Assembly (NCBI GenBank): GCA_008921705.1
Contig: VFFE01007070.1
Location: 1,077,010-1,141,009 of the forward strand
Reading direction: 5' to 3'
Length of the DNA stretch: 64,000 bases
Origin: Burhinus oedicnemus
Lineage: Eukaryota > Chordata > Aves > Charadriiformes > Burhinidae
Of the stretch, positions 1 through 13,568 are shown piece by piece. Positions within the stretch are counted from its first letter, which is position 1. Every line of letters starts with the position of its first letter. The notes under the pieces were generated by a model. That model searched no databases. It was not told the origin of the DNA and saw nothing but the letters and a program-made list of their open reading frames with translations. Position numbers and translations under genes: made by a program.

Positions 1-3000
1 TTTAATAACTAGCACTTTACAGCAACTTTTGTATAAACAAATATTCAAGGGTGCTTTTCAAAGATCCTAGCTCTTTTCTTCAGTAAACAAATGGAAATGT
101 AAAGCTCTTTGGAAGGTTATGGACATTTTCTAGCTCATGAGTAAGAAAGAAACTTGGATCGAAACAGCTCAAACTGAAACCTATGACTACTTCTGGTGGA
201 GGAGAGTGTTTTTGTACAGACAGATCTAAAAACTTACATGCAGTTTTGAAACCTAAATGAGATGTTTGTGCTTTCTACCTGAACAATAGAGCTTTCAGTT
301 TATTAAAACTAGGGTTTTTCTCTATTTCTTGTACAAATTATCTCAATCGTAATCAAAACCCCTAATTTAGATGCCTAGTGCTGGAGGATGTGAATATCAT
401 ACGTGGCTGAATTAGTCTAGCATGGCATGCGGGCCCCAGGATTCTCAAAATCAGTGGCATTCGGACCTCACTTTGCAATCTTTGTGGGAAGAGAAGCTGT
501 CCACTGAGACCTATTCTCTAGCTAAATCCACAGATTTGAAGGAGTATCTGCCTGTGTTTCAAACCCACAACTATCTAAATGCTGGCAATTTAAATTCACC
601 ACCATTTCCCCAATTTAAACAATGTTTTCTTGATTTGCATCAAAACCAAACTACCAGCATGAAATGCATCCATTTATACTCTCTACATACTCAAAGTTAA
701 ATAACTAATATTGGAAGGGATCCAATGTAACATAAGACTTACTCTATCACCATAATTTTTTGAGCTACTCTATACAAAATTCAAAGGAAGACACTTTATG
801 TAATCTCAAAGTTCAAAGATGTTAAAATCAGTTGCAGAAATAAAATGAGGCATCAAAGATTTCATTTCAAAGATCATTATTTTCACAATTGAGCATCCTT
901 AGTTAGGGTCTGCTTTTCAATTGGACTGACAACAAACAAACCATCCTGAAACAATGGGGTGGGATAAATCTTGGCATTTTGAGCATCTTGGCATTTTTCT
1001 TTAGATCAGATACAGAGTCCCAGGTGAAGCAACGAATAAGTTCTCTCCTCATTGCTGTTATGGGGATGACACTGCCATTTGACTACAGATCACCAGGAAT
1101 CAAATTTAATCCTCCATGTGTCTTTGAAACATAACTGAGTTGAGCAGGAACTCTCTTCCCATTTTATGGATGGATAACCCAGGTCCCGGTAATTCCATAG
1201 GAAAAGGAGAGTCCTGGCTCCAGCTGCAGGAAACCCAAGGACCTGTGTCAGGCTGTGTCGGCTGAGGTTCTGCCCTGTGGATTTTCCCCTACATTTTTGT
1301 ATGTGCTGACTAAGGGCAGAAATTACCTCAGTTCTTACTCAAGCAGAATTTCTTCTGAAGTCAAACAAAATTTCATGCACATCAATTTGGTAGGAAATTT
1401 TTTGAAGATTGTGGTTATGATTAACAGAAGCTGTAATTGACTGTATGTTAACATACTAATTTCAAATCCCTAGTGAATGCCAGGGGAAAATCAAGTAGAA
1501 GTCTCTGTTGGGTTTGAAGCAAGATGCACAAATGTTTTTCCAGGTAGAAGAGCAGCTGAATATCAGAATGATGTTCATGTTAATAACATTCCCAGTTGAA
1601 ACTGTCTTGAGCTCAGTGAGTTTCACTTTGTGAGCACCTCCAGACCCAAATGGCTGAGCCCTAAAGCTAAATATATAATTAATCCATAGGTTGTGTTAAG
1701 TACTAGATTTGCAATTCTTAATTAACTCATTTTGATAATGAGTAACATTATCAGCAAACCATCAGCCTCCACAGAGAGTTGTAAATGCCACTGCTCTGCA
1801 TATTCAACACTGAATAAATTAAAATTTGTTTAACTTTCAAATAATATCTATTATTTTCAATAATTCAATTGTTTGCATCTTCTTTCTCTTTATACTTACT
1901 AAAACCATCTCTCATCTCATTTTATTGTGTCCTTTACAAAACTTCCAATTTGTAAATTGCCACAGCTCTTTTTACTCCTTACACTAACTTAGTTTCTTAA
2001 TAGAGATAAACATGACTCTCCTCAGAATGCTACCATATTTTTTGTGGATATGCTGCATTCGTTGTGTTTACTGTTCTGTATTTAGTGATGTATATTAATC
2101 TTTAAATCAAACATACCAAGCTAAATGCCATTAAAATACACTTTAGACTCCAGTTCTGTTTCAAAAACCTCAGATACCCTATGGATTTGAAAGCATCAGC
2201 CCAGAGGTTAGGCATGGTCTGCTGCATGAAGAGTGGAAGAGGTTATTAAAACAAACACTGATAATTGCAACTTGATATCTTCTTTTGTCCCAAACTGTTG
2301 TAAGTCAAAATCCCTTGTGAAAGAAGACAGTAAGGAAAGGGAATTACTTTATATCAAAGACGCAATCCATAAAATAGGATAATTTCTACCATCCGTTGTA
2401 TTTTTTTGCCACTCTTTGGTTTTCTGGCACCCCAAAAGTCAAAACTACAACAGCTTTGGTTACTGCAGTAATTTATATTGATTTAGCAAGCTCCATTTTC
2501 ATTGTTGTTGATATCATTGTGTCTGGATTTGTTGAATGAAATTAAAAAGTCTCAAAAGGCAATTAGATTGCACCAGAGAAGTAAATTGGCAGACTGGAGT
2601 TGAGTTTTCTGCTTCAATAAGGGCAATTTCATTTTTATGTGTTTAAGAATATCTAACGGCTAGTTTTGCAACACAAACTAGAGAGAAGTAGCTATGGTCC
2701 TTGCTGCCTACTGACGTAATTTGAAAAGAGTTACCCAGCCTACAGAAAGCACTGCTGAAGGAAGACTCTGTCCTTTCCCTGAGAAAACAGCAAAATTTAA
2801 ATGGGCAGTTTCCAGTCTGAGAGTGTCCTTGTTATAATGCTTGAAATCAAATGTACTTGGCTGTGCTCGTGCCAGAGTTGAAGTTGCCTCAATGTTTTGT
2901 TTTTGGGTTTTTTTTTTTTATCCTGAGCCTTGTGATCTTTAGACTGGATTAACGAAAGAAACTGCCCGGCAAAGCTGACAAGTAAGGATAGCCACAAGTC

Positions 3001-3799
3001 CATGAGAGAAAGAAAAAGAAACTCATATGCTGATCCTAAGAAGATTACCTGCTTGCCACTAAATAAGTGGGATGAGCACTGAGAAAAGTTTGTACTTTAT
3101 TTTGAATATTTGTGTTTGCTGTAATTTATTTTTTAAAAAATATAGGAAGAAACTGAGCAATTGTGTCAATTCTGTCATTGTCAGTGAGACAAACTTTCCA
3201 GCCACATGAACAGGTTGAGCAGCTTATGCAGCTTGTTCTCTCTCCAGAGTGATGTGCTACTGATAATTGACATTCACGTTTATTTAAAGACATCTGAATT
3301 CTGTTTTCTATTCCTTGAGCATCAATGAATTAGCAAATTTGCTCTGTTGCAAATCAAGAGCAAAAAGCCTCATACATGTTGTGCCTGAAACCAGCAAACT
3401 TGCTGTACAGAGCGTGCAACAAGTTGTTTAACACTAAGGTTAAGTGAAGTTGATTCTCCACCTCGGTCAGGAGTCCTAGATCACTTGGTTTTCGCCACAA
3501 GAGTTATGAAGGACTGGAGCCTCCCCTGACATGTGACAGGTTCCCTTGCAAAGGTTCACATGTGCCAATTATTCCCAGGAAGAGAAAACAATCCTGGGAC
3601 CGTTCAAAGCCTGTTCAGAATCCCAGTGAACATTACCTGCACTGCTACATCGTTAGGCTAAGATCAACTCTCTTTCTCCATCATCTAATGATTTTGCAGT
3701 CAGTAGTGACAACATATTCTCTCAGTATCCGGCGGGAATCTTGCCATAGACTTGCAATGAAGCCAAAATTTTAAATGAAGTCATCAGATGGTGAGGAAA
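1..3799. other. Unique AT-rich DNA, no gene seen
   Basis: The open frames here are short (the longest about 92 codons, at 422-700 +). None shows a recognisable domain, a signal peptide or a convincing splice context. There is a short poly-T run near 2909-2920. I recognise no interspersed repeat. Confidence 0.6.
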
Positions 3800-4340
3800 A
3801 GAAGTATCGCTTTGGCTCTCTGTGAAAAGGAGGCAGAGCGAATGTGATCCTGCCTCGCGCTGTAACCCTGATACGGCCCCACATGGTGTGAAGTGGTTTC
3901 AGAGATGCTCATATACAGGCAGGAGAAAATTTGGAAGTCATGGCAAAGAGCTGTTTTGTCTGAAGAACAGTTTGTATATACTTAGAGGCTGAGCGTACAG
4001 GAGGGCACGGCAGTGAGAACGTTTTGAAGGGGGACCTCTCAGACATCGATGGAACTCCCTGCCCCGTCTGGGGACAGGATAATGGTGGCTTACACAGACC
4101 CTCAGGACTGTCTGAGCTCTACACAAAGGCTTTCCCACCCAGAAAGCCTGGGCTACCCTCCAACCTTCCCTCTCCCTCCTCCACCTGCTCTGCACCTCTG
4201 TGGACGCTATGCAAAGTCGTTCTCAAAGGCGGTAAATGATTTGCGTGTACCTGACGGCCTATGTGGTTCATGCATTTGCTGTCACGGACTCAGTGACGTA
4301 GAATGGCGGGTCTCAGATGGTGCAGAAGGTCACTAGTATC
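3800..4340. other. CpG-rich, GC-richer patch of unknown role
   Basis: I count roughly 18 CpG dinucleotides in about 520 bases; several nearby 500-base stretches have none to three. Two overlapping plus-strand frames (4024-4239 and 4049-4336) and a minus-strand frame (3938-4195) are open across it. Open frames on both strands are what high GC alone would give. A CRE-like TGACGTA lies at 4294-4300. It could be a small CpG island, a distal regulatory element or a GC-rich exon I cannot identify. I recognise no protein. Confidence 0.4.
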
Positions 4341-7300
4341 TGAGTGTTTATGCTATCTTTGCTGAAGTAGCCAAAATTCGTGCTATTACAGCATTTATCC
4401 AATCAGAACACAGCATTCCTTGGCTTATTTAAATGTAAATGTCATTATATTTTTATCTCTAGACTTCTGCATTCTTTACCTAGGTTTCCTTTTTGGGATT
4501 TGAGTTTTGGTTGGGTTTTGGTTTTTTTTTTTAACTTTTGACTGATCTTAGTACATTTGATCATTTGAATTCCACTTAATTTCTAATAGAATTGTGGCTG
4601 ATAATCTAGTGCTTGACAAATAACTCCAAATTGCTATGTATTATTAAAAAAATAAGGATTTAAAGTACTGCCAACATGAAATACTAACATCAGGAGAAAA
4701 ATGTTCCTGTTTCATACCTTTGAAGACTCAGGACTTGTCATCTCAGTATCCGTTTTATCATTCTTAGCCATTTTCACTTTGTACAACTCATTTTATTATT
4801 TTTTAAGCATGTAAAAAATGAGACCTTAAAGAAGTGCATAGTGTCCTATTAAGTCAAATCCTTGTATTACATTCTACTGCTTAGTTTTGTCTTGGAAAAA
4901 AACATTTAATGAGTTTTTGTGTAAAGTTAGATATTATTCATGCAGGTACAATAGGAGAAATGGTTTCTTACATAGCTTATAAGGAAAGAAGTTCACTTGT
5001 AGGCATGTAATTTCTGAGGAAAACACATTTATTATTCACTTAGTGGAAACCTGATGGAAAATAGAAAGGAAAAAAAAAAAAAAGCTCGACTAGAGCTTTT
5101 GGAAAATGCTGCTCTCATCCTCTTCTCTGAGGAAATTTAAATGAAATTAGAACTAGCATATTTTCATGCAGCATTTGTGAGCATGTCGATTTTAGGGAAA
5201 AATGATGATCTGTTTTGACTAATTATCAAAAAACACTTTAATTTTTACAACTATTCACAAAATTCAAGGCACCCACACTCAGAAGTACTTCTGGGTAAGC
5301 CCCCCACCACGCGCCCAGATGACTCCACACCGTTGCTCTCCATGTCACTGCTTACTGAGGCTACTGATCACTTTTTGTGGACCATGTTAATCTTTGACCA
5401 GATCAGCTTCTGGAAAATGCTCCCGTGTTAACGCAGGCAGGAAGGGCAGAAAACAGCAGGTCAGATTTTAATTGGCTAAGTTGGCCCCTTACCCAGAGCA
5501 AAGCAGTAAAGTCTGGTGAGCTGGCCACACGTCTCATGAGAGCTAGAAGAGCTGGGCAGCCCCTGCAGCCAGGGAAGTCAGTCCACTATTAGTATCAAGA
5601 CAGGGAAGAGGAGTAGACAGGCACAGTGTGATAGAAGAGCCAAAAATGGAAAAATTATATTGATTTACAGACTGTACTATATGATGTCTCCATTTTGGAG
5701 AAGAGATTTAAAATATCGAAGGATGGAGAAATGCTGAAATCGAGGTCCTACACAAACAGGAACCGCAACCGGTGGAAGTATGCCCTGATTGCTGCAAAGC
5801 CTCGGATCCATCACAGAGCCTTAGATTCCGCCACAGAATATAAATTTCTTTTGTTCTCAATAATCTTTTATTCTTTTTTCTTAAGCTTTAAAGCCTACAC
5901 CTAAGCTGGTTGGAAGTTTTTCCCACCTTAGTATCTCTCAGGCTTCTGAAAGTCACATCTCTTTAAAGAGATCAATGAGTCCCCACTTTAACAGAAGTAT
6001 TGAAAAGAACAAGAATCCTATGCAAGAACTGGAAAAGGGAAAGATATATGGACTATTGCATTGCGCTTCTTTCATTACTGCATTTTATATAGAGATATAC
6101 AAGCAAGTTACAGCTAGTTCTCAATAACTACATTCTCCTATTCACAATACATGAAGTCATCTCATTTCTCAAGAAGAGGGAATCATGAAGTTTCTATGGA
6201 AACTTCATAATTAATAGCTCACAGTGTTAAGCCTTTTTCATTTGCAGATTTCCAAGTATTTTCCAGTGGAACTGCACGCTCCTGTATAACAAATGTAAGC
6301 CTACTGGCCACAGTCTTGCCTTTCCTAGCTACACACCACTTGGAAATATTATATGGAAAAAACACTGACCCACTTCCCTCATGTCCTTGATTCCAGCTCA
6401 TTTAGGCTTTAGTTCAGTAAACAGCTTAGGACCCACTGAATAAATATGCTATGTCCCATTAAATAAACATACTCAATGACTTTGGTTTCAAATATAACTC
6501 CTTATGTTAAATGTCAGCACGTACTGATATGTGGTTATGGATTAGGCCTCAGCTGTTAAATCCTTTAAGGCATAACTGCTGTATTTGTACCGCTTTCACA
6601 CTGCAGTCTGCTGACACAACAAAAAAAGAACAAAAATGGTATTGGGCATTCCTAACTTTTCTATTTATAACTGGAGCATACTTGGATGCACGAACATATC
6701 ATATTTCTACTTCAATAAATTAAGGAGAGAATATTTATATCAAGCATCACTGGAAAATTAATTACCTTTAGAGGTCCAATTAAGGTCTAAATTATTCCTG
6801 CTTGTCTGTGATATCAATGATCTTCATTTAGGTAGTAAATTTAATTTGTAATATTTAAAACCATTGTGCTGGCATTTTTTAAAACGAGATGGCTAAATGT
6901 AGAACAAATTATAGATGCCCTGAAAAATGTGCTCATTTATAAAACTGAGCTTATTAACCTTGATTAGATCCATTGCTTACATGGTATGCCCATGGTCTCA
7001 TACTGAGTTCTTACAAGATTTGAGAAAGAGTGAGTATGCAGAGGAGAACTTAGGAATAGCTCCTGTGAGAAAGATGCCAATCTGCGAGTCTAAACCACAC
7101 TGGACCCCAAGGAACTACCACTTACAGAGGACCATCCTCATGACAGGCATTGGTAGGAATGCTCTCTTATCAGCCCCTTATTCCAGGACTACTTATTTTT
7201 AATTTCAGAAACATGGACATAACTGCATGAATGATTTATTTGTTTTTTATTTTATTTCTCATGAAGCACATAATGATAGATATAGGAGAATTCAATCTTA

Positions 7301-9009
7301 TTTTGCAGGGTTTAGTAGAAGGTTTTAGGTTTCTTTGTCTTTCCCTGCATCCAATTAAAAAGTAGATGATAGGACGCTGAATAATTGAGGAAGAGAGAAG
7401 CATTACAAAGCCTTGGGTACTTCCGACAGCGGAGTACAGAAATAGCAGATTTTTCTGTCCTTAAATTCTTCTTGCCATGGCAGTTTAAATAGGGACTACA
7501 GTTTCTGTTTAAGAAAATAAACTAAAAGTGTTTCAAATTCTTTGAACGATCATTGAAATGCCAGAAGATGGCTTATAATACAAATGTGAAGCCATTTATT
7601 CAAGGGATCCCCAATTCACAGCCAGATCACTTCCACAGTGAGCTGTATATGATTTCTTTTACCTTAGTTGTTGCTTTTATATATAGATTTCAAATATTTT
7701 TAACTTTAATGATTCGTTACCATAACGAGAGAGCGTTTAATCAGAATATTCTCCAAGTCAAATGCAGATTGCAAACCCACACGCTGCAGAACTGGAGGGT
7801 TTTCAAGGACCTCACATTCTGTCAGGCTCACCCACTTAGTCTAATCATGCAAGTAACTAATGGGGTTAGCATAAGAGGAAAATTCAGCCTGAGTATCCAG
7901 AAGGGAAAAACAATAATCTGGACAGTGGAGATGCACCGAGCCATGAAATTAGCCTCCCTGAGGGATGTGGAAGAAACAAGAAAATTCTAAAATACCAGAA
8001 AGTTGCTGTGAGGCAGGGAGCTAGATAGAGGGATCTGAGATCTCAGACAGGCACCCTCTGTCTGACTTCTGGAGTGATTTAACATGTTACTGTGCTTGCT
8101 CTCCTGCCAGATAGGATCGTCTCCAGAACAGAATCAGAAGGCAAATGGGAGGTTTATCAACTTCAGCACCCAGCCTTACTTCCTAGATTGAACACCTGAT
8201 AAAATGGGGTTAAGCTCATGGGTCAGGTTTTCAGTCAGTGAATGTGACGTGTAGGCGCCCTCTGGATTACGTCAAGCTTTCTACATAGTTGGGGCGGGGT
8301 GGGGGGCAGAGAGACAGGGGTAAGCTTAAGAAAAATAACATTCTAAACCTGCCTGGAAAGATTTGTCAGAGGACGCTTGTCAGACCCCTGAAAGTTTTCA
8401 CTTTTTTCTTCCATTTTTGACTCCCACAAAAGCTTAAAACTACAAAAAGAATAGAGAGGAAAAAAATAGGCTGAGACACATCTCCGGAAATAGAGAAATA
8501 AAAACAGATTTAAATAAGCCAGGGTAAATAAAATTGTTAAAGGCAAATTCACACAAATTATCTTCCACCCACTTCTGAGCTAGTCCCCCATATTTAAAGA
8601 CTTTCCTCCATCCCAAGTGCTCTGGTGATGGCTAGAACAACTATTCTTGGCTCTATTTCCTTCCTTTACACACTTTATTGGGTAAGAAAAGCTGCCAAAA
8701 AGTGGGAGTTTTATGAAAGCAATCATAAAATGTTATGGGTAATGCTAAACAAATTATGTGTTACTCTACAAAAATGGCCCTTTCTTTGGGTAAAAAACAA
8801 CAGCTGCCTGAGAGAGATCAGGTTACCTCTCTCAAAGCAATGATAAACCTACTGTCAAGGACTATAGCTGGCAACAGTGGAGGCTGTGGAAAGTCAACAT
8901 TATTGAAGCTGCTTTCCTGACAGTCATTCCTGAAAGGTTAAGAGCGATCTGATTTCTTGATGTCCCAACTTGCAACATGGATTTCCACACATAAATGAAG
9001 TCCGGTGGG
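4341..9009. other. Unique AT-rich DNA, no gene seen
   Basis: This is mostly low-GC sequence. The longest frame (7553-7990 +, 145 codons) has no recognisable motif. Its composition matches its surroundings, so I treat it as chance. A frame at 8735-8920 ends in a P-loop-like string, discussed among the rejected items. A short perfect hairpin lies at 6185-6208. Confidence 0.55.
6185..6208. other. Perfect 10-bp hairpin with 4-base loop
   Basis: The arm ATGAAGTTTC (6185-6194) is followed by a TATG loop and the exact reverse complement GAAACTTCAT (6199-6208). Three more pairs can form outside one mismatch. It could be a chance palindrome, the relic of a small inverted-repeat element, or a structured site. 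Nothing nearby gives it a function. Confidence 0.5.
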
Positions 9010-9075
9010 CTGCCCTGGGATTCAGGAGACCTCACTTCGTTGCTTGCTCTTGTTCTGTAGCTGCTGGGACCTGTA
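9010..9075 (+). repeat. Ancient SINE-like (MIR/CORE-type) fragment
   Basis: The stretch follows the internal layout of tRNA-derived amniote SINEs: a 'gggattcaggagacct' block, then a degenerate 'ctctgccactgactt' block and 'gctgggacc'. It is too worn to assign to a subfamily. Chance similarity is possible. Confidence 0.35.
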
Positions 9076-12000
9076 CTAAGACGTTTTCCTCTTGGCCTAT
9101 CAAGTTTACCATGGCTTTGCTAAGCAGGAACTACCCCTACTCTCCCCGCTGTATACTGTCTGGCATGATGCGACTGTTGACAATATTTGGGCGACTGGGC
9201 ATTAAGTGGGTTTTTTCCCCTGGGTTTTGTTGTTGTTTTGTTTTGTGTGTGTTATTCTGGTATATTGTGGACAGTTTATAAAAATTTGGAGGTGAAGTGC
9301 TTTGGTTGCCTCAGGTTCTGTTTCTCCATGTGCTAAGCTAACAAATGCTTCCGCTCTGACTCACACAAGGAGTATCTAGTTCCTCAGCCCTTTGCGGTCC
9401 GCACGTTAGGCATTTCTCCAAGTATCACACAGATACACCCAATTCAGCAAATGCTGTTGGGGCACATCTGCCACACAACAGTATACGCAATACGCGCCCC
9501 TCTAAAGTATTCTCCAGTCACACCACGCAGCTGAAAAGGAGGGGACCTGGATTTAACTCTTCTTTTTGAAATGCAAATCCACTCTTCTTGAGAGTGCAAT
9601 AACTACTAATCAACTGGCTAATGTGAGTTGGCATTTTCAATTTCTCCTGTAAAAACCTATTCCAAATTGCACAAAAGACTGGAGGGAATGGGAGAGAGTG
9701 CAGCAGAGCCTGACTCCATGTTCTCACGATAGGCACTCACCTGGAAACAGAGAAATGTGGGTCTCTATCTTCTCTAGAAGTACTGTTTATGCATTTCATT
9801 CCATGACTATTTAATGCAAAAGATAGAAAATTAGGAGTCCATGAAGCATTAATTAATTTATAACCATTGTTCACTGGCTTTCCTCCTCTGAGAGCAGAAC
9901 ATTTTGTGCTCTGGAATATGAATGAGAAGTGCTGCTTCCCTACCCTCTTTCTGTTTCCTCTGCTTCCTGTTTCACCAGATCACAAGCTTTTACCTACACT
10001 TAACGTTTCTTAGACCTGCAGAGTGCTTCAGTGCCGACTTGTTTCAGGTTAGCCTGTAAAAGCCAAGTGTGGAGACCAAATAGTGCAATTGCATGGCAGA
10101 TAAATCAAGGGAATTTCCAAGGGCAATGCTTCCGGCAAGTGACTTTTCAGAAGCACCATAAAAAATTCTCAGTTCATCTTAGAAAATTTAGTATCTACCT
10201 GTGCAGCTATTAAGCTGTAGCACAGAACATCTCTGTGGCGTTCCTTCCCTTCAAAGTAATCACTGCCATTGATGCAAATTCTAAATGATTGAAATGATAA
10301 AGACTCCCAAATTCTGAAAAGCAGGATTCACCATGAAATTCCAGAGCAAAGTTATGCTTTATTAGCGTGATGCAAAGTGCAGAAATATACATTGTTGCCA
10401 GGATAAACAAACAGGTCAATTTTCCAAGTCTTTTTGCCTTGCACTTACGCAACCACATCTATTTAGTGTAATAGCCTGTCCTCCTTTTCTGGAAATTCTT
10501 TTTGGCCTCTTACAAGAAATGAAGATAATGTTATTATCTTTGCTCACTAGTTTGTATGTGTTCCTGCACCACCAAGAGGGAGTTAAGTGTTACCCTCATG
10601 GAAGTCATATTTTAAGACACAGATCAAGACTGCAAGCCACTGAATGACTGCTGAGAGGGAGTTATAGTTCTGCCTCTAAAAGTTACCTTTGTAGATGAAG
10701 GTGTGGTGCAAGGGCTATGTGAAGGACATGAATCCTTTAGTCTGCAAATATGAAAATGATTTTGCTTTTAGAGGTATAATCAGATCTTTAGCTTTTGCTG
10801 TCCATACAAGGAGTGGAAGAAACAGTAAATGAATGAATCTATTTGAAGTCTTGGAGCAAGGAAAAGTCAAGAATCAAGGTATTTGCTTATAACATTCAGA
10901 AAACCTCTATTTTATGGAATCACTCCTGTGGTGATTTTTTTTTGTTTTCTAACTAGGTAGCATAAAGCAGCAGATGCTGTAGGCTCTGGCTGTATTTCAA
11001 CTCTGGAAAAGTTATTTTGAAATGTTCCTTTGTCTTATGTTATAGGGAAGAGATATTTAGTTTATATTACTGCCTGCTCCATTTCTGTTTCAAATTATTT
11101 TTTCTAATATGTTAGTAATTCAACAGGAGCCTATTTAGTGATGTTAAACTTGTTGTGGAAAAAGAAGACCTCAATCCCATGAAAAATTTATGTGGTGAGA
11201 AAAAAAACCTTTGGTAACTGGAGAGAAAAGTCCTTTCCTTGACATACTGCAGTGCTTGAGCCCTAGTCTCAACCAAGAACGAAAACCTCACTTGGTCTTC
11301 ACAAAAAGACTGGGATGTATTTTTTACTGCAAAGATTCATTTTTTACCCTTTCTTTGTGGATAACATAATTAGAAACACATGTATGCTCACTAATGATTT
11401 GCACACACTGGAAGAGCCGTTAGTTACCGGTAGGTATTCAGCTGCACTCATTATTATGTGCAATGCAATGAATCTGCAGTACCTTATATCAATGCTGAGA
11501 AGTCATATGGCTATTGTTTCTTTCATGGATTGACTAACCTTTACTAAACTTGTGAAGCCATCCTGGATAAGTAGCTAATTCTTTAACACTAATGACAGAC
11601 AGAGGAAGAGAAAGTTAGGATAGAAAAATAGCTATAAATTGGCAAACATGTGTGGTATACTAGGGAACATTGAGGCAGATATCACCTAAAAACCCGCTCC
11701 GTTGAAAACAACTGATCTACACTGATTTTGTCAGCTGTAGGGTTGTGCTTCTTGACCCTAATGCAAACATACCAAATTTTTTAAGTGTTGCAGAAACCAA
11801 TTTATTATTTAAAACCACTACATTTCTTCAAAACAAGAGCTGGAATGAGACATTAAAGATTTCTTGTAATGAGATATAAAACTCAGGTCTGCAAGTCCAT
11901 TTTTTCTATCCACATAAGTCAAGCTTATAATGCAGAGAGAAGCTTGTGTAGGCATATTAGTCTTGGACAAACTGAACTTAAAAATAGAAGTAATACATAC

Positions 12001-12494
12001 AGTCCATGGAAATCAACATTTTCTAGAAGTCTACATATTTACCCAGGATCCTGGGTACTTTTTACAGCCCAGGCTGAACGCCACACTCTTTCAGCTGTAC
12101 TATTATTAACATTGTGTTAACATGTGGAAAACTCTCAAATACAACTTAACAAGCAGTCCTACATTCCTCAAAAGCAACATTAGTGAGCAGGAATTTGCAA
12201 TAGTTTTCTTGTCAGAAATAGTTCTGAAACCTGATGAATACAGCCAGCCAGCCAGTTCTTCCTCCTGCAGACACATTTTGGGTAGACTGAAGTGCTTTGC
12301 TTGGTCTGAAGGAAAACTTTCCTATTCTGAACATCCATTTATTTAAAAACTGCAGTTGCAGGAATTTCTAAATATGATGTCATTTCAGAGAAACAAAAGC
12401 ATTTGACTTAGAAAACAATACAGAAATTTGAAAAAAAATATGAAGTTTTAAAAATGATAAAAAGAAACTTTAGTCCTTTTCCAACTTTTTCAGG

Positions 12495-12537
12495 GTTGGG
12501 GTTTTTTTTGGGGGGGTGTGTCTGTTTTTTTTTTTTC
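12495..12537. repeat. G/T-rich low-complexity tract
   Basis: Runs of T8, G8, a short TG alternation and T12 follow each other without interruption. This is ordinary low-complexity DNA, and I see no gene or element boundary tied to it. Confidence 0.8.
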
Positions 12538-13520
12538 ATAGACAGAAATAAGTTAGCCCAATACCTCAAGGTTAGCAACGTTTGCATTCAGGAATTCACT
12601 CATATAATCCATAATGACAAAGAACTGTAGTGGAAACTGACTCTATTAAGAGGAATTTAAAACACTAAAACCATAGCCGCTAAATAATTCTGATTACTAT
12701 TATTTTAGATATTCTAAAGAAACTGTGAACCTGTTGCTCTAAACTGAGGTGGATAAACCCCTCTAGCCAGCTCTGCCTGTGAAATCAGAAGTTAGAAGCC
12801 TAAATGCCTTTGAGGGTCCTGGGGAAGGTTTCCAAATGTTGGAGAAAATCAGATTCAGTTTCTTAAAATGTCATTATTTTAATAATTCAATAAATGTCAT
12901 AATTTTTTTTTTAGCATAACAAATACTAAGCAAGAGAAATACTGCTCTTCCAGGACTCTTTTATACAATAACGAGTAAAAGAACTCAGAATGACACTACT
13001 CTAACCCATATATCATACATTCCCAAATAGGAATAAAAAAATTATCCCAAAAGCCTAAAAAATACATCATACACAAACAAAGCCATAATATTGCTAGCAA
13101 TATGAGACAAGAGGTGCATATAAAGATTTCCTACAGTGAGACTGAAATGATCTGTTAAATATTTTACTCTAATGTGGTTTTTAACATTTTTTTTTCAAGT
13201 TTTTGCGCATTTGTCAGGGCTGATTTTGTTGCATTTTAAGAGAGCCGGCAAACAACAGCAACTGTGTTTATTCTGTTTGTTCAGTCTTGGTTCTGTTAAA
13301 AAGAAAATCTATTCCCTGCTTTCTCCTCTATTAATTTCTTAGCAGTTATGAGCAAACTTTCAATACTTTCACAGTGTATAGTTTACTTGTAGAATTAGTC
13401 AAACTTTCTGGGTGGGAATAGGAGTATTAATGAAGCCTTGTGGCTGTTTCTGAAGATGTAATTTAGAACAAATGCATTATTTTGCTACTGAATAATGAAG
13501 GAAATGGTTCATAATGCAGC

Positions 13521-13568
13521 ATATATATATTTCCTTATGTGTACGGGTGTGTGTGTTTGTGTGAGTGT
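13521..13568. repeat. (AT)n and (TG)n microsatellites
   Basis: An AT run at 13521-13530 is followed after a short gap by an interrupted TG repeat at 13546-13568. Both are short and imperfect. Confidence 0.75.

Noticed and set aside
7553..7990. A 145-codon plus-strand frame, the longest outside CR1.
   Set aside because: No domain, no splice context, composition like the surrounding AT-rich DNA; a frame of this length is expected by chance in 64 kb.
8735..8920. A plus-strand frame ending in GNSGGCGKSTLLKLL, which looks like an ABC-transporter Walker A motif.
   Set aside because: The spacing is wrong: in the GxxxxGK[ST] pattern the first Gly falls on Asn. There is a stop one residue after the motif, and the preceding residues do not look like an ABC domain. 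Most likely chance.
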